This document shows positions 9,276 to 19,091 of a stretch of 64,000 nucleotides of DNA, in pieces. The notes below the pieces were generated by a model that saw only the letters and a list, made by a program, of their open reading frames with translations, did not search any database and was not told the origin of the DNA. Numbering within the stretch: the stretch's first letter is position 1; each line of letters begins with the position of its first letter. Position numbers and translations under genes: made by a program. Origin of the DNA: Clostridium luticellarii (GTDB taxonomy: Bacteria > Bacillota > Clostridia > Clostridiales > Clostridiaceae); the NCBI RefSeq assembly GCF_002995845.1, contig NZ_PVXP01000012.1, forward strand, positions 1-64,000, read 5' to 3'.

Positions 9276-9719
9276 ATGATTGATAATGTGAATATAAATA
9301 GGCCATGTATAAATGTATGTCTTGATAATCCTGCAGAATCTCTTTTAAAAGAGATTCTCGCAGGATTGGAAGAAGAAGGTATTCCCTATGAGCTGCAAAA
9401 TATGAATTTTACACATGATGAAATAGTCAAAACTGCTTATGAAGCTGCTGAAGAATCCAGAATGGGAATAGCTATTGCAATAAAAAATGACAGAGTGGTA
9501 CTTCATTATAATAAACTCAAAGAAAATCGTCCTCTTATAAATGTGAGACTTGATTATTATGAAAAAGATAAGGCCAGGATGATTGGCTGTAATGCTGCTA
9601 GACTTTATAAAATCATGCCCTTTAAATCCTTTAAAAATGCCAGTGAAGATGATATAAGAAACCAGGTTAAATCGGCGGTTATTTCTGTTTTAAAGAACTT
9701 TAATTTAAATATTTCTTAA
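9276..9719 (+). CDS. pduH: Diol dehydratase reactivase small subunit
   Basis: This 147-residue DdrB-type partner of PduG resembles the PduD fold (EILAGLEEEGIPYEL, as in PduD's [15 protein letters not shown]), as expected because it displaces the dehydratase beta subunit during reactivation. It begins with a divergent NVNINRPCINV stretch. It lies 15 bases after pduG. Confidence 0.92.
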   Translation: MIDNVNINRPCINVCLDNPAESLLKEILAGLEEEGIPYELQNMNFTHDEIVKTAYEAAEESRMGIAIAIKNDRVVLHYNKLKENRPLINVRLDYYEKDKARMIGCNAARLYKIMPFKSFKNASEDDIRNQVKSAVISVLKNFNLNIS

Positions 9720-9761
9720 AATTTTATGTATACTCCATATTTAACAAGGGAGGGATTTTTT

Positions 9762-10490
9762 ATGAATGGAGAGGCCCTTGGTATTATTGAAACTATTGGA
9801 ATGGCTGCAGCAATAGAAGCTGCAGATAGTTGTGTGAAATCAGCAAATGTAACTCTTATAGGTTACGAACTGACCAGAGGGAGCGGCCTTGTAACAATAA
9901 AAATAGAAGGAAATGTAGGAGCTGTCAAAGCTGCCATCAATGCGGCAAAGGTGAGTGCAGGCAAAGTCAATAAAGTTTATTCAAGCCTTGTCATACCAAG
10001 ACCTGCCAAAGATTTAGACAGTATTATAGAGTCAAAAGAAACAGTTGGACTTGAAGAAAACGGGAAAGAGGCAAAAAAAGAAGTTACAGTTTCTGATGAA
10101 GAAAAGGATCATAATCATAAATCTGAGGATTCTGATTATGAAGGAGAAATTGGATATAAACTCCAGGATGTAGATTCAGATGAGGAGACTGAAGAAGAGC
10201 AGAACATTGAAACTAGAGAAAAACAAGTCACTGAAACTAAAGATGAGAACTCTTTTGAAACAAATTCGGACAAAAATACGGAAGAAGATTCAGAGCAAGA
10301 TATAAAAGATGCAGAAGAAGAAGTAAAAAAAAATCCAGAAGAAAATTCAGAAAAAAATATAAAAGAAAATACAGAAGAAGATAAAGAAGTATGTAATATA
10401 TGCCATGATCCTAAATGTCCGAGAAGAAAAGGACAGCCGAGGAATTTATGCATTCATTACAAAAAAGCATGGGAAGGTGACAGAGAGTAA
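9762..10490 (+). CDS. pduK: Shell protein PduK: BMC domain with acidic linker and cysteine motif
   Basis: The protein has 242 residues. Residues 1-90 form a BMC-H domain ([20 protein letters not shown]...). A low-complexity linker rich in Glu, Asp, Lys and Asn spans about 95-205, and a C-terminal Cys motif [20 protein letters not shown] (about 207-227) matches the metal/Fe-S type tail of PduK. The ATG at 9762 follows GGGAGGG; an in-frame upstream ATG at 9726 lacks a ribosome site. The linker is longer and more repetitive than in enteric PduK. It overlaps pduL by one base. Confidence 0.9.
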   Translation: MNGEALGIIETIGMAAAIEAADSCVKSANVTLIGYELTRGSGLVTIKIEGNVGAVKAAINAAKVSAGKVNKVYSSLVIPRPAKDLDSIIESKETVGLEENGKEAKKEVTVSDEEKDHNHKSEDSDYEGEIGYKLQDVDSDEETEEEQNIETREKQVTETKDENSFETNSDKNTEEDSEQDIKDAEEEVKKNPEENSEKNIKENTEEDKEVCNICHDPKCPRRKGQPRNLCIHYKKAWEGDRE

Positions 10491-11140
10491 TGGAAGTCAG
10501 TGAAAAATTTGTAGAAGATCTAGTATCACATATTGTAAATGAAAGCAGAATTAAAAATAAGGAATTTTCCATACCAGTAGGTGTATCAAATAGACATATT
10601 CATGTTACCCAGCAGGATTTGGAGTATTTGTTTGGAAAAGGATATGAACTTACAGTAAAAAGCAAAGTAAAGCAGCCAGGACAATTTGCTGCAAATGAGA
10701 CTGTTGCCATTGCAGGACCTAAATCATTTTTCCCTAGAGTTAGAATTCTGGGACCGGTTAGAAAATACAGCCAGATTGAAATATCCAGAACTGATTCATA
10801 CAATCTGGGAATAAAGGCACCGGTTAGAAATTCAGGAAATCTTGAGGATTCTGCAACTCTTTCCGTTATAGGTCCCAAGGGAACTCTGGTTTTTAAAAAC
10901 AGGGTGATATGTGCCAGCAGGCACATTCATATGCTTCCAAAACAAGCTGAGTCCTATGGTTTGAAAAATGGAGATTTGGTGGATGTAGAAACCAAAGGTT
11001 CCAAAGGAGTTATATTCAAAAATGTGCTTATACGTGTGAGCAATGCGTCTGCATTGGAATTCCACATAGATACAGACGAAGCCAATGCATCGGAGATCAA
11101 AGGCAGTGATTTAATTAGAATAATAGGTTTGAGCAGGTGA
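10490..11140 (+). CDS. pduL: Phosphotransacylase PduL
   Basis: This 216-residue enzyme converts propionyl-CoA and phosphate to propionyl phosphate, recycling CoA inside the compartment. The two zinc-site motifs SNRHIHVT (33-40) and CASRHIHM (about 140) are intact. Residues 1-20 ([16 protein letters not shown]) form a putative encapsulation helix typical of compartment PduL. The ATG overlaps the last base of the pduK stop, implying translational coupling. Confidence 0.94.
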   Translation: MEVSEKFVEDLVSHIVNESRIKNKEFSIPVGVSNRHIHVTQQDLEYLFGKGYELTVKSKVKQPGQFAANETVAIAGPKSFFPRVRILGPVRKYSQIEISRTDSYNLGIKAPVRNSGNLEDSATLSVIGPKGTLVFKNRVICASRHIHMLPKQAESYGLKNGDLVDVETKGSKGVIFKNVLIRVSNASALEFHIDTDEANASEIKGSDLIRIIGLSR

Positions 11141-11144
11141 TTTA

Positions 11145-11978
11145 ATGGTAAAAGACGTGCTTAATCAAGCTAACTCATTTATTATGGAAATGGAGAAATC
11201 TTTTGAGAAGCCCAATAAAATCTCCAAGGATCAGAGCTTGAAAGTTGGAGTGGATTTGGGAACTTCCAACATTGTAATAACAGTACTTGACAGGGAAAAT
11301 AGACCTGTTGCCGGGCAGCTGTATTCCGCCAGTGTGGTGAGAGATGGAATAGTTGTCGAATATTTAAAGGCGGTAGACATACTTAGAAATTTAAAAGAAA
11401 AGCTGGAAAGTAGTCTGGGAAGGAAACTAGAGTGTGCAGCTACAGCTATACCACCCGGAATAAGTGATGGAAATACAAAAGTTATTTCAAATGTGGTGGA
11501 AGCTGCTGATTTTAAAGTTACCAATATAATAGATGAACCAACTGCAGCTTCCAATGTTCTAAAGATAGATGAGGGTGCAGTAGTGGATGTAGGAGGTGGA
11601 ACCACGGGAATATCCATATTAAAGAATGGAAAAGTGGTGCACTGTGCGGATGAACCTACAGGAGGGCATCATCTGAGTCTGGTAATAGCCGGAGCACTTC
11701 AGATGGACTATGAAAAAGCAGAAAAATATAAGGTTGAAGAAGAGAATTATAACAGAGTATTTCCTCTGGTGAGACCTGTGATTGAAAAAATGGCGGAGAT
11801 AGTACTCAGGAATATCAAAGGACATGATGTAAATACCATTTATCTGGTAGGCGGGACTTGTTGCCTGAAAAATATAGAAAATATATTTGAGAAATATACC
11901 CATATAAAAACCATTAAGCCCTATAATCCTCTCCTTGTAACACCTATGGGAATAGCTATGAATGACGTTGAGAAATAA
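11145..11978 (+). CDS. eutJ: EutJ-like ATPase/chaperone of the Hsp70-actin fold
   Basis: This 277-residue protein has actin/Hsp70-type phosphate motifs GVDLGTSNIVITVL (about 35-48), IIDEPTAASNVL and VVDVGGGTTGISIL. This is the EutJ family of microcompartment loci, thought to act in folding or maintenance of compartment enzymes; its role is not established. It begins 4 bases after pduL. EutJ inside a pdu operon is common in Firmicutes but absent from the Salmonella operon. Confidence 0.88.
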   Translation: MVKDVLNQANSFIMEMEKSFEKPNKISKDQSLKVGVDLGTSNIVITVLDRENRPVAGQLYSASVVRDGIVVEYLKAVDILRNLKEKLESSLGRKLECAATAIPPGISDGNTKVISNVVEAADFKVTNIIDEPTAASNVLKIDEGAVVDVGGGTTGISILKNGKVVHCADEPTGGHHLSLVIAGALQMDYEKAEKYKVEEENYNRVFPLVRPVIEKMAEIVLRNIKGHDVNTIYLVGGTCCLKNIENIFEKYTHIKTIKPYNPLLVTPMGIAMNDVEK

Positions 11979-12019
11979 GTAGTAGTATACATGAGAATTG
12001 ATATAAGCGAGGTGAATAA

Positions 12020-12838
12020 ATGGATATAAAAGATTTACTGAGACCTGTGGTTGCCCAGATTGTAAGCATGCTGAACAAAAGGGTGCTTTTGTTTATATCA
12101 GGAGGAGCCGTGAATATCAAGGATATATTTGAGACATTGGCTTCTATGAGTATTCTTAAGTATGATATAGTTATGACGGAACCTGCAAAAAAGGTGATTC
12201 CAGAGAAATATATAGATGATTTGAACGGAAAATTCATAGAGTGCAAAGAAGAACTGACCCAGGCAGTGCGGGAAGACGATCTGGTGCTGGTACCGGTTAT
12301 GACAAGAAATACACTGTCCAAGTGTGCAGTTGGCATAGAAGATAATCTGGTCACCATAGGAATAGCCGAAGCTCTTATGATGAATAAAAAAGTAATTGCT
12401 GTATCAGACAGCTTCGATCCTGAAAATCCCAGGAATCAGTGTTTGGGGTTCAGCAAAAATGAGGCATATAATAAATTCATATTGAACTATAAAGATACTT
12501 TATGCGGCCTGGGAGTTGATTTTATTCAGGGAGATGAACTGAGAAGAACCTTGGAGAGTAAATTTATCCTTTTAAACAATTATAATGATAATTTGTCTGC
12601 AGGTGCTGTAGAGGAGAAAAAGATATTCTCCGGCAGAGATGAAGACAAAAATATCATTGATGCTGGACTGCCTGAAAGCGGTAAGGCGTGTAAAATATTA
12701 TCTCATGTTGTAACTGCAAAGGATATTTTGGCTAACATTGGGAATACGAAGGAAATTTTAATAAAACAGGGTTCACTGATAACTCCTCTTGCAAAAGATT
12801 ATATGGACAATAATAATATAGTTGTAAGATATTATTGA
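12020..12838 (+). CDS. PduM-like flavoprotein-domain microcompartment protein
   Basis: The 272-residue protein begins with an amphipathic helix (DIKDLLRPVVAQIVSMLNKR). Its middle (LLFISGGAVNIKDI ... VLVPVMTRNTLSKCAVGI) resembles the HFCD flavoprotein fold that binds FMN. The C-terminus (VVTAKDILANIGNTKEILI) matches the end of PduM. Position between pduL/eutJ and pduN is where pduM lies in other pdu operons. PduM is needed for proper compartment assembly in Salmonella but is shorter; FMN binding here is inference. Confidence 0.65.
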   Translation: MDIKDLLRPVVAQIVSMLNKRVLLFISGGAVNIKDIFETLASMSILKYDIVMTEPAKKVIPEKYIDDLNGKFIECKEELTQAVREDDLVLVPVMTRNTLSKCAVGIEDNLVTIGIAEALMMNKKVIAVSDSFDPENPRNQCLGFSKNEAYNKFILNYKDTLCGLGVDFIQGDELRRTLESKFILLNNYNDNLSAGAVEEKKIFSGRDEDKNIIDAGLPESGKACKILSHVVTAKDILANIGNTKEILIKQGSLITPLAKDYMDNNNIVVRYY

Positions 12839-12868
12839 ACACTTGAATTTTAAGAAAGAGGGATGAGT

Positions 12869-13144
12869 ATGTTTTTGGCTAAGGTAGTTGGAAATGTTGT
12901 TTCCACACAGAAAGATGAAAAACTGATTGGAAGCAAGCTGCTTATAATTAAAAAAATAGATGAAGATGAAAATATAATAGGTGAACCCGTGGTTGCCATA
13001 GATACAGTTGGTGCCGGAATTAATGAAATTGTCATTGTAGTTACGGGAAGCGGAGCTAGAAATGCAACTGAGGCGGGAAGCAGTATACCTGCAGATACCT
13101 CTATTGTAGGAATTGTAGATGAGGTTGAATGGAATAAGCGCTGA
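12869..13144 (+). CDS. pduN: Microcompartment vertex protein PduN (BMC-P)
   Basis: This 91-residue EutN/CcmL/PduN-type pentamer caps the vertices of the shell. It starts MFLAKVVGNVVSTQKDEKLIG, the usual family opening, and contains VAIDTVGAGINEIVIVVTGS. The ATG at 12869 is chosen over the ATG at 12863 because the GAGGG site directly abuts the latter. Upstream spacing is 30 bases. Confidence 0.93.
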   Translation: MFLAKVVGNVVSTQKDEKLIGSKLLIIKKIDEDENIIGEPVVAIDTVGAGINEIVIVVTGSGARNATEAGSSIPADTSIVGIVDEVEWNKR

Positions 13145-13190
13145 TATGTATGTTTGCATTTTTAAAATGGCATTTTAGGTGGTGATTTAT

Positions 13191-14210
13191 ATGAAGATAT
13201 ACACTAAAACTGGTGATAAGGGAAGTACCAGTTTGGTAGGCGGTGAGAGGACAAATAAATATGATCTCAGGGTATGGGCTTATGGAAGTATAGATGAAGC
13301 AAATTCATCAATTGGTCTGGCTAGAGCTTATATTGAAGATAAGAAATTGAAAGATAAGCTGCTTAAAATACAGAAGACTCTCTTTGAGGTTGCAGCAGAA
13401 TTAGCCTCACTTGGAACTGATCATTATAAAGATAGAATAAAAGATGAAGATGTTGTATCTCTGGAAAACACTATAGATGATCTTGATAAAATGCGTCCTA
13501 TACAAAATGGATTTATAGTACCTGGCGGTACTGTGGAATCTGCTCACCTTGATGTGGCAAGGACGGATGTGAGAAGGGCAGAAAGATATATATCCCAGCT
13601 GAAGAATCATTATGAAGTTAACAGCAGTCTTCAAAGGTATATAAATAGATTATCGGATGCTATTTATGCCATAGCCAGATATTTAGATTACAAAGATATA
13701 TTAAAAAGAGCTGAAGAAAAGCTGACGACATTTAAGGTCAGTGGGGAAATACATGAAAGCAGCTCTGAAAAAGGTCTGGTGGCGAAAAAGACGCTTGGTA
13801 GAGAAATTGCTGAATATATAACTAAAAAATGTATAGAGAAATCTCAGAAAATAGGAGTACCAATGGTAATATGCATTGTGGACCCCGATGGCAATACGGT
13901 ATTGTTGGAGAGAATGGATAATTCCCTTTTAATAAGTTTGAAGGTTGCTTTGAAAAAAGCATATACGGCTGCAGCTCTCAAAAGTCCTACAGGGGATTTA
14001 TATGAAGCTTCACTGCCCGGGGGAGATTTTTATGGACTCACCCATGATGGAAATGTATTGACCTTTTCAGGAGGATTTCCTTTAAAAGTAGATGATCAAA
14101 TTGTAGGAGCTATAGGAGTAAGTGGAGGTACAGTAGACGAAGATACTAGCGTTTCAGAATATGGAGTAAAAGTTTTTGAGGAGGTAATAAAAAATGGAAT
14201 TAAACGGTAA
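13191..14210 (+). CDS. pduO: PduO: corrinoid adenosyltransferase fused to GlcG/HbpS domain
   Basis: The protein has 339 residues. The N-terminal domain (about 1-185) is a PduO-type ATP:cob(I)alamin adenosyltransferase with P-loop-like TKTGDKGSTSLVGG and VARTDVRRAER, making adenosylcobalamin for the dehydratase. The C-terminal domain (about 200-339) is a GlcG/HbpS (DUF336) domain that binds heme in other PduO proteins. The ATG at 13191 follows AGGTGG; the GTG start further upstream overlaps that site. It overlaps pduP by 17 bases. Confidence 0.93.
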   Translation: MKIYTKTGDKGSTSLVGGERTNKYDLRVWAYGSIDEANSSIGLARAYIEDKKLKDKLLKIQKTLFEVAAELASLGTDHYKDRIKDEDVVSLENTIDDLDKMRPIQNGFIVPGGTVESAHLDVARTDVRRAERYISQLKNHYEVNSSLQRYINRLSDAIYAIARYLDYKDILKRAEEKLTTFKVSGEIHESSSEKGLVAKKTLGREIAEYITKKCIEKSQKIGVPMVICIVDPDGNTVLLERMDNSLLISLKVALKKAYTAAALKSPTGDLYEASLPGGDFYGLTHDGNVLTFSGGFPLKVDDQIVGAIGVSGGTVDEDTSVSEYGVKVFEEVIKNGIKR

Positions 14211-15606
14211 TGATCTGTCACAGATAATAGAAAGAGTATTGAAAGAGTTAAATGAAAAGGACACAAAAAAACAGGAAGTAAGCGATGGAGTATTTGACAC
14301 TATAGATGAAGCCATAGCAGCAGCTTATGAAGCTGAGAAAAAGTTTAAAAATTCTACTCTTGAACAGCGTGAAAAATATATAGCTGCAATGAGAAAAGCA
14401 ACCATGGACAATGCAATGTCGCTGGCAAATCTTGCTGTAAAAGAATCTGGAATGGGCAGAGTTGATCACAAATATTTAAAATTAAAGCTCACGGCTGAAA
14501 AGACCCAGGGTACGGAAGTCCTTAAACCGGAGGCAATTACAGGTGACAAGGGACTTACTTTGGTTGAGCGTGGAGCTTTTGGTGTAATAGGATCTATAAC
14601 TCCGTCCACAAATCCAGCAGTTACTGTCATATGCAATGCCATATGTATGCTGGCAGGAGGAAATACAGTGGTATTTTCACCTCATCCAGGAGCTTTCAAA
14701 ACATCCTTGACAACTCTGAAAATTTTGAACAAAGCTATAAGAGAAGCAGGCGGTCCTGATAATTTGCTTACTGCAGTGGCAAAACCTTCACTGGAAAATA
14801 CAAATGTACTTATGCACGACAGCAGAATAAGAATGCTGGTTGCTACAGGTGGCCCTGGAATAGTAAAGATGGTGCTTTCTTCAGGCAAGAAGGCCATAGG
14901 TGCAGGTGCAGGAAATCCTCCAGTGGTAGTTGATGAAACTGCAGACCTAGAAAAAGCAGCCAGGGATATAATAAATGGAGCCAGCTTTGATAACAATCTG
15001 CCCTGCATAGCTGAAAAAGAGGTTATAGCTGTAGCAGAGATATACGAAGATTTAATCAAACATATGAAAGAAAACAGAGCTGTTTATGAGATAAATGATG
15101 CCCAGGCAGAGAAACTTCTGGGTACAGTTTTGAATAAAGACAGCCAGACAGGCAAGTACTCCATAAACAAAGCTTTTGTTGGCAAAGGTGCAAAATACAT
15201 CCTGGAGAGCATAGGAGAAAAAGTTTCAGATGAAATAGAGATTTTGATATACAGGGCTAAAAACTCCCATCCATTTGTACAATTGGAGCTTATGATGCCT
15301 ATACTTTCCATAGTTAAAGTAAAAGATTTTGATGAGGCACTTGAAACAGCCGTGGAAGATGAACATGGGAACAGACACACAGCTGCAATGCACTCCAAGA
15401 ATGTAGATCATCTGACTGCAATGGCAAGGGCAATAGATACAACTATATTTGTCAAGAATGCACCTTCCTATGCAGGAATAGGATTTGGCGGAGAAGGTCA
15501 TACTACATTCACTATAGCTGGACCTACAGGTGAGGGACTTACAAATGCAGTTTCCTTTACAAGGATCAGAAGATGCACCATGGCAGATTCCTTTAGAATA
15601 GTTTAA
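14194..15606 (+). CDS. pduP: CoA-acylating propionaldehyde dehydrogenase
   Basis: This 470-residue enzyme oxidises propionaldehyde to propionyl-CoA with NAD+ inside the compartment. The catalytic cysteine lies in DNNLPCIAEKE, about residue 270, and the nucleotide site in GSITPSTNPAVTV. The first 18 residues (NGNDLSQIIERVLKELN) form the known type of encapsulation helix, followed by a linker. It is translated from GAGGAGG inside the end of pduO and is the last gene of the operon. Confidence 0.95.
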   Translation: MELNGNDLSQIIERVLKELNEKDTKKQEVSDGVFDTIDEAIAAAYEAEKKFKNSTLEQREKYIAAMRKATMDNAMSLANLAVKESGMGRVDHKYLKLKLTAEKTQGTEVLKPEAITGDKGLTLVERGAFGVIGSITPSTNPAVTVICNAICMLAGGNTVVFSPHPGAFKTSLTTLKILNKAIREAGGPDNLLTAVAKPSLENTNVLMHDSRIRMLVATGGPGIVKMVLSSGKKAIGAGAGNPPVVVDETADLEKAARDIINGASFDNNLPCIAEKEVIAVAEIYEDLIKHMKENRAVYEINDAQAEKLLGTVLNKDSQTGKYSINKAFVGKGAKYILESIGEKVSDEIEILIYRAKNSHPFVQLELMMPILSIVKVKDFDEALETAVEDEHGNRHTAAMHSKNVDHLTAMARAIDTTIFVKNAPSYAGIGFGGEGHTTFTIAGPTGEGLTNAVSFTRIRRCTMADSFRIV

Positions 15607-15641
15607 AAGAATTTATTCAGGCGCATATTGCAAATACCAAA

Positions 15642-15730
15642 GTTCAGAGTTTAAATATCAGATCCAGTTGATTTTCGGCTGCACCGAAAATCTTCATTAT
15701 TTGATATTTAATATCTGAACTTTTATTATA
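15642..15730 (+). terminator. Large two-part hairpin ending the pdu operon
   Basis: GTTCAGA and TTTAAATATCA pair with TGATATTTAA and TCTGAAC, enclosing a second stem GATTTTCGG-ctgca-CCGAAAATC, followed by TTTTATTATA. It is probably the operon terminator. A related core recurs at 36623. The remaining bases to 15956 are AT-rich with no gene seen. Confidence 0.6.
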
Positions 15731-15956
15731 ATAAACTACATTATATTGAATTTCAGTAATATATTTTATTTACTGGGACTTATATGCTTGAATTTGCTAA
15801 AGTTAAAAACCATCCTTTCGATAATTTAATTAGAATGTTGATGTAATTAATACACTGATTATAATTAACATGTCTATAACATATCTGTACAGAATATATA
15901 AATTTTATTTCTTTAGTAAATGCCAGTGTATCCATTAAAGTAAGGGGATGGTGAAT

Positions 15957-17006
15957 ATGGATATAGATAATAGCAAGGTATCAGTAAAAAATGTAGACGA
16001 TATAAAGTTGGAGGATATAATAGACATTGATTTTTTGCAGGAGTTCCAGGACAATTTCGCCAAGAGTGTGGGTATGGCTGCTATAACTTCAGACGATACA
16101 GGTAAACCGGTAGTAAAGGGAAGCGAATTTACAGATTTTTGTATGAAGCTGACAAGAGGTTGCAGGATTGGAAATGAAAGATGTGAGGAATGCGATAAGA
16201 ACGGTGGCATAGAATCCTATAAAACGGGAAAACCTGTTGTTTATTCCTGTCATGCAGGTCTGGTAGATTTTGCTGCTCCCATAATCCTAAAGGGAAAAGT
16301 AATTGGAAGCATGCTGGGAGGACAGGTATTGACCGAAAAACCTGATGAAGATAAGTTTAGAAAGATAGCGGAGGAGATAGGTGTTGATCCGGAAGAATAT
16401 ATAAAAGCCCTTAGAAAGGTCAAAATTATAAAAAGAGACAGGATAGAAGCAGCGGCAAATGTACTTTATATGATTTCGAACATACTTTCAAAGCTCGGGT
16501 ATAATCAATATGAATTAAAGAACATAAGTCAAAATGTAAACGAGAGTCTTGAACAGATAGCCGCATCTATAGAAGAGCTTTCTTCATCTGCGGTAAGTGT
16601 ATCAGAAAATCATCAGTCCTTAAATAAAGAGATACAGAATATAAAAGAACTGTCGGAAAAAATACATGAAGTTATAAATTATATAAAGAGTATTGCGGAT
16701 CAGACAAAGATGCTGGGATTAAATGCAGCCATTGAAGCTGCCAGAGCAGGGGAATATGGAAAGGGCTTCGGGGTAGTGGCTGATGAAATAAGAAAGCTTT
16801 CAGACAGCTCCAAAGAAACAGCTGTGAGTATTGTAAAACTCAATTCAAATATTCAGGATTCAGTTTTAAAAACGGTTGATGTTTCTGATCACACTTTAAA
16901 GACAAGTGAAAATCAGGCAGCAGCTGTTGAACAAATCAATGCCAGTCTGCAGGAAGTACTTTCATTAGTGTCCAGTATGAACGAACTGGCTCAGAGTTTA
17001 AAGTAG
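15957..17006 (+). CDS. Soluble methyl-accepting chemotaxis protein with PocR ligand domain
   Basis: The protein has 349 residues and no transmembrane segment. Residues about 15-180 form a PocR sensory domain with a cysteine cluster ([16 protein letters not shown]) and [13 protein letters not shown]. PocR domains sense 1,2-propanediol-like ligands in the Pdu regulator PocR. Residues about 185-349 form an MCP signalling domain with the conserved tip [20 protein letters not shown]. The ATG at 15957 is chosen because AAGGGG lies 9 bases upstream. Position behind the pdu operon suggests a cytosolic chemoreceptor that reports propanediol or its degradation. Confidence 0.85.
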   Translation: MDIDNSKVSVKNVDDIKLEDIIDIDFLQEFQDNFAKSVGMAAITSDDTGKPVVKGSEFTDFCMKLTRGCRIGNERCEECDKNGGIESYKTGKPVVYSCHAGLVDFAAPIILKGKVIGSMLGGQVLTEKPDEDKFRKIAEEIGVDPEEYIKALRKVKIIKRDRIEAAANVLYMISNILSKLGYNQYELKNISQNVNESLEQIAASIEELSSSAVSVSENHQSLNKEIQNIKELSEKIHEVINYIKSIADQTKMLGLNAAIEAARAGEYGKGFGVVADEIRKLSDSSKETAVSIVKLNSNIQDSVLKTVDVSDHTLKTSENQAAAVEQINASLQEVLSLVSSMNELAQSLK

Positions 17007-17214
17007 CTTTAAATTATCTGAATATTAGCATATGTAATTAAAACTGAGCATATACCAAAAAACAAATAGAGATGTGATGTATTCACATAGAACTGCCCTA
17101 TTCAATTTAAAATAGTCCTAAAATATTAAAAAAAAAGCTATCGTAAAAGTGAATAATAATATATAATCATTCCATACTAAAGTTAAAGTAAAATTTACTT
17201 TTAGAGGTGCAAAA

Positions 17215-19059
17215 ATGATATCTAAATTGGGAAGATTATTAATTGGTAAAAGCCTGAAGACAAATGAACTTAAGGCTGAAAAGTTTAATGTGTTTTGGGG
17301 ACTGCCAGTACTGTCCAGTGATGCAATATCCTCTGTAGCCTATGCAGGTGAGGAGATACTCTGGGTACTGATACCAGTATTAGGCATACTGTCATATAAG
17401 TATATGTTCTATGCTGCACTATGTATTGTATTTTTGATGGTTTTAGTCACGCTTTCATATAGACAAACTATAGATGCTTATCCTCAAGGAGGGGGATCCT
17501 ATATTGTTGCAAAAGATAATTTAGGAACGGTTCCCGGGCTTGTGGCAGGAGCATCTTTAACTATTGGCTATGTGCTGACTGTGGCAGTGAGTACATCCGC
17601 AGGTACAGCAGCTATAATTTCTGCAGTACCTCCATTATTGCCCTACAGGGTTGATATAACTCTGCTATTTATATTTATTATAACCATAGGCAATTTAAGA
17701 GGGATAAGAGAGTCCGCCAAGGCATTTGGCACACCAACCTACTTATTTATGATTGTCATATTGATCATGATATTTTTTGGAATATTCAAAGTGAAAGTTC
17801 TTGGGTATGTACCTAAACCCATGTACGAAATACCAACAGCGGTTTCCGATATAACCGTAATTTTATTTTTGAGAGCTTTTTCATCAGGATGTACGGCACT
17901 CACTGGAATAGAAGCAGTGAGCAATGGTATTCCAAGCTTCAAGGAGCCTTCACAGAAAAATGCCAAAACAGTTTTGGAACTTCTTGCATTGGTGGTACTT
18001 GTAATATTTGGCGGAGTGTCTTATCTGGCCACCCTCTACCATGCAGTACCCAATTCTGATGTTACTGTAGTTGCCCAGATAGCCCATCAGGTATTTGGCG
18101 GCAACATCATGTTCTATTTGGTTCAGATAACTACTGCTATTATACTGATAATGGCCAGTAATACTGCTTTTGCAGGATTGCCGCTGCTGCTGGCCTTCAT
18201 AGCCAGAGATGGATTTGCTCCCAGGCAATTTGCAAAGAGGGGAAAAAGACTTGGATATTCAAATGGGATCATAACCCTGGGATTGGTGTCAGCTATATTG
18301 GTTGTCATGTTTCAAGGTGACACTCACTATTTGATGCCTCTTTATGCAGTGGGGGTTTTTATATCCTTTACGTTGTCCCAGGCGGGAATGTTCAAGAGAT
18401 GGATAAGACTTAAAAATAAAGGCTGGACCCGCAAGGCGGCCATAAATGGCATAGGCACGCTGGTCACCTTCGCTACAGCTGTTATACTTGGTATAACTAG
18501 ATTTTTGAATGGAGCCTGGGTTGTATTTATACTTATACCTATATTAGTTTATATTATGGTAGCCATTAAAAGACATTATCGTGAAGTGGCTAAACAGCTG
18601 AAGCTTTCAGTAAGCGAGAGACCCAAGGAAAAAGTGGATTTATCCAAGCAGAAGCGATATGTGATAGTACCTATAGATAATCTGAATAAATCTTTTCTGA
18701 AGGCTCTGAATTATGCCAGGACCATATCGGACAATATAATAATTTTTCATGTTTCAGTGGATGATGAGGCTACGAAAAAACTTTTGAAAAAATGGCATGA
18801 GTACAATGTAGGTATACCTATAGTGGTGAAGAAATCTCCCTATAGAAGCATATTGGGACCGCTGGTCAAATTTATAGAATCAGAAGAATATGCTGCAGGC
18901 CCCAAGGATACAGTAACAGTAGTTCTGGCCCAGCTTGTAGTTACAAGATGGTGGGGAAATATACTGCACAATCAAACGGCGCTGTTTATTAGAACCATGC
19001 TCCTTAGAAGAAGGAATATAGCAGTGGTTACAGTTCCCTATATAATATTTGAGGACTAA
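17215..19059 (+). CDS. APC-superfamily permease, KimA-like
   Basis: This 614-residue protein has about 12 transmembrane helices to residue 450, then a soluble C-terminal domain (RYVIVPIDNLNKSFLKALNY...) resembling a universal-stress fold. This layout matches the KimA (YdaO) K+ uptake family and related APC permeases. The motif SSDAISSVAYAGEE near the N-terminus is conserved in that group. The 208 bases upstream show no c-di-AMP riboswitch, so potassium specificity is only suggested. Confidence 0.75.
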   Translation: MISKLGRLLIGKSLKTNELKAEKFNVFWGLPVLSSDAISSVAYAGEEILWVLIPVLGILSYKYMFYAALCIVFLMVLVTLSYRQTIDAYPQGGGSYIVAKDNLGTVPGLVAGASLTIGYVLTVAVSTSAGTAAIISAVPPLLPYRVDITLLFIFIITIGNLRGIRESAKAFGTPTYLFMIVILIMIFFGIFKVKVLGYVPKPMYEIPTAVSDITVILFLRAFSSGCTALTGIEAVSNGIPSFKEPSQKNAKTVLELLALVVLVIFGGVSYLATLYHAVPNSDVTVVAQIAHQVFGGNIMFYLVQITTAIILIMASNTAFAGLPLLLAFIARDGFAPRQFAKRGKRLGYSNGIITLGLVSAILVVMFQGDTHYLMPLYAVGVFISFTLSQAGMFKRWIRLKNKGWTRKAAINGIGTLVTFATAVILGITRFLNGAWVVFILIPILVYIMVAIKRHYREVAKQLKLSVSERPKEKVDLSKQKRYVIVPIDNLNKSFLKALNYARTISDNIIIFHVSVDDEATKKLLKKWHEYNVGIPIVVKKSPYRSILGPLVKFIESEEYAAGPKDTVTVVLAQLVVTRWWGNILHNQTALFIRTMLLRRRNIAVVTVPYIIFED

Positions 19060-19065
19060 GCACAT

Positions 19066-19091
19066 AGGTGATATCATATCACCTTTTTTTT
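19066..19091 (+). terminator. Rho-independent terminator after the KimA-like gene
   Basis: AGGTGATATCATATCACCT is a near-perfect palindrome followed by a run of eight or more T. Confidence 0.85.

Noticed and set aside
17007-17214. c-di-AMP riboswitch before the KimA-like permease
   Set aside because: The conserved ydaO-type core could not be found in this stretch.
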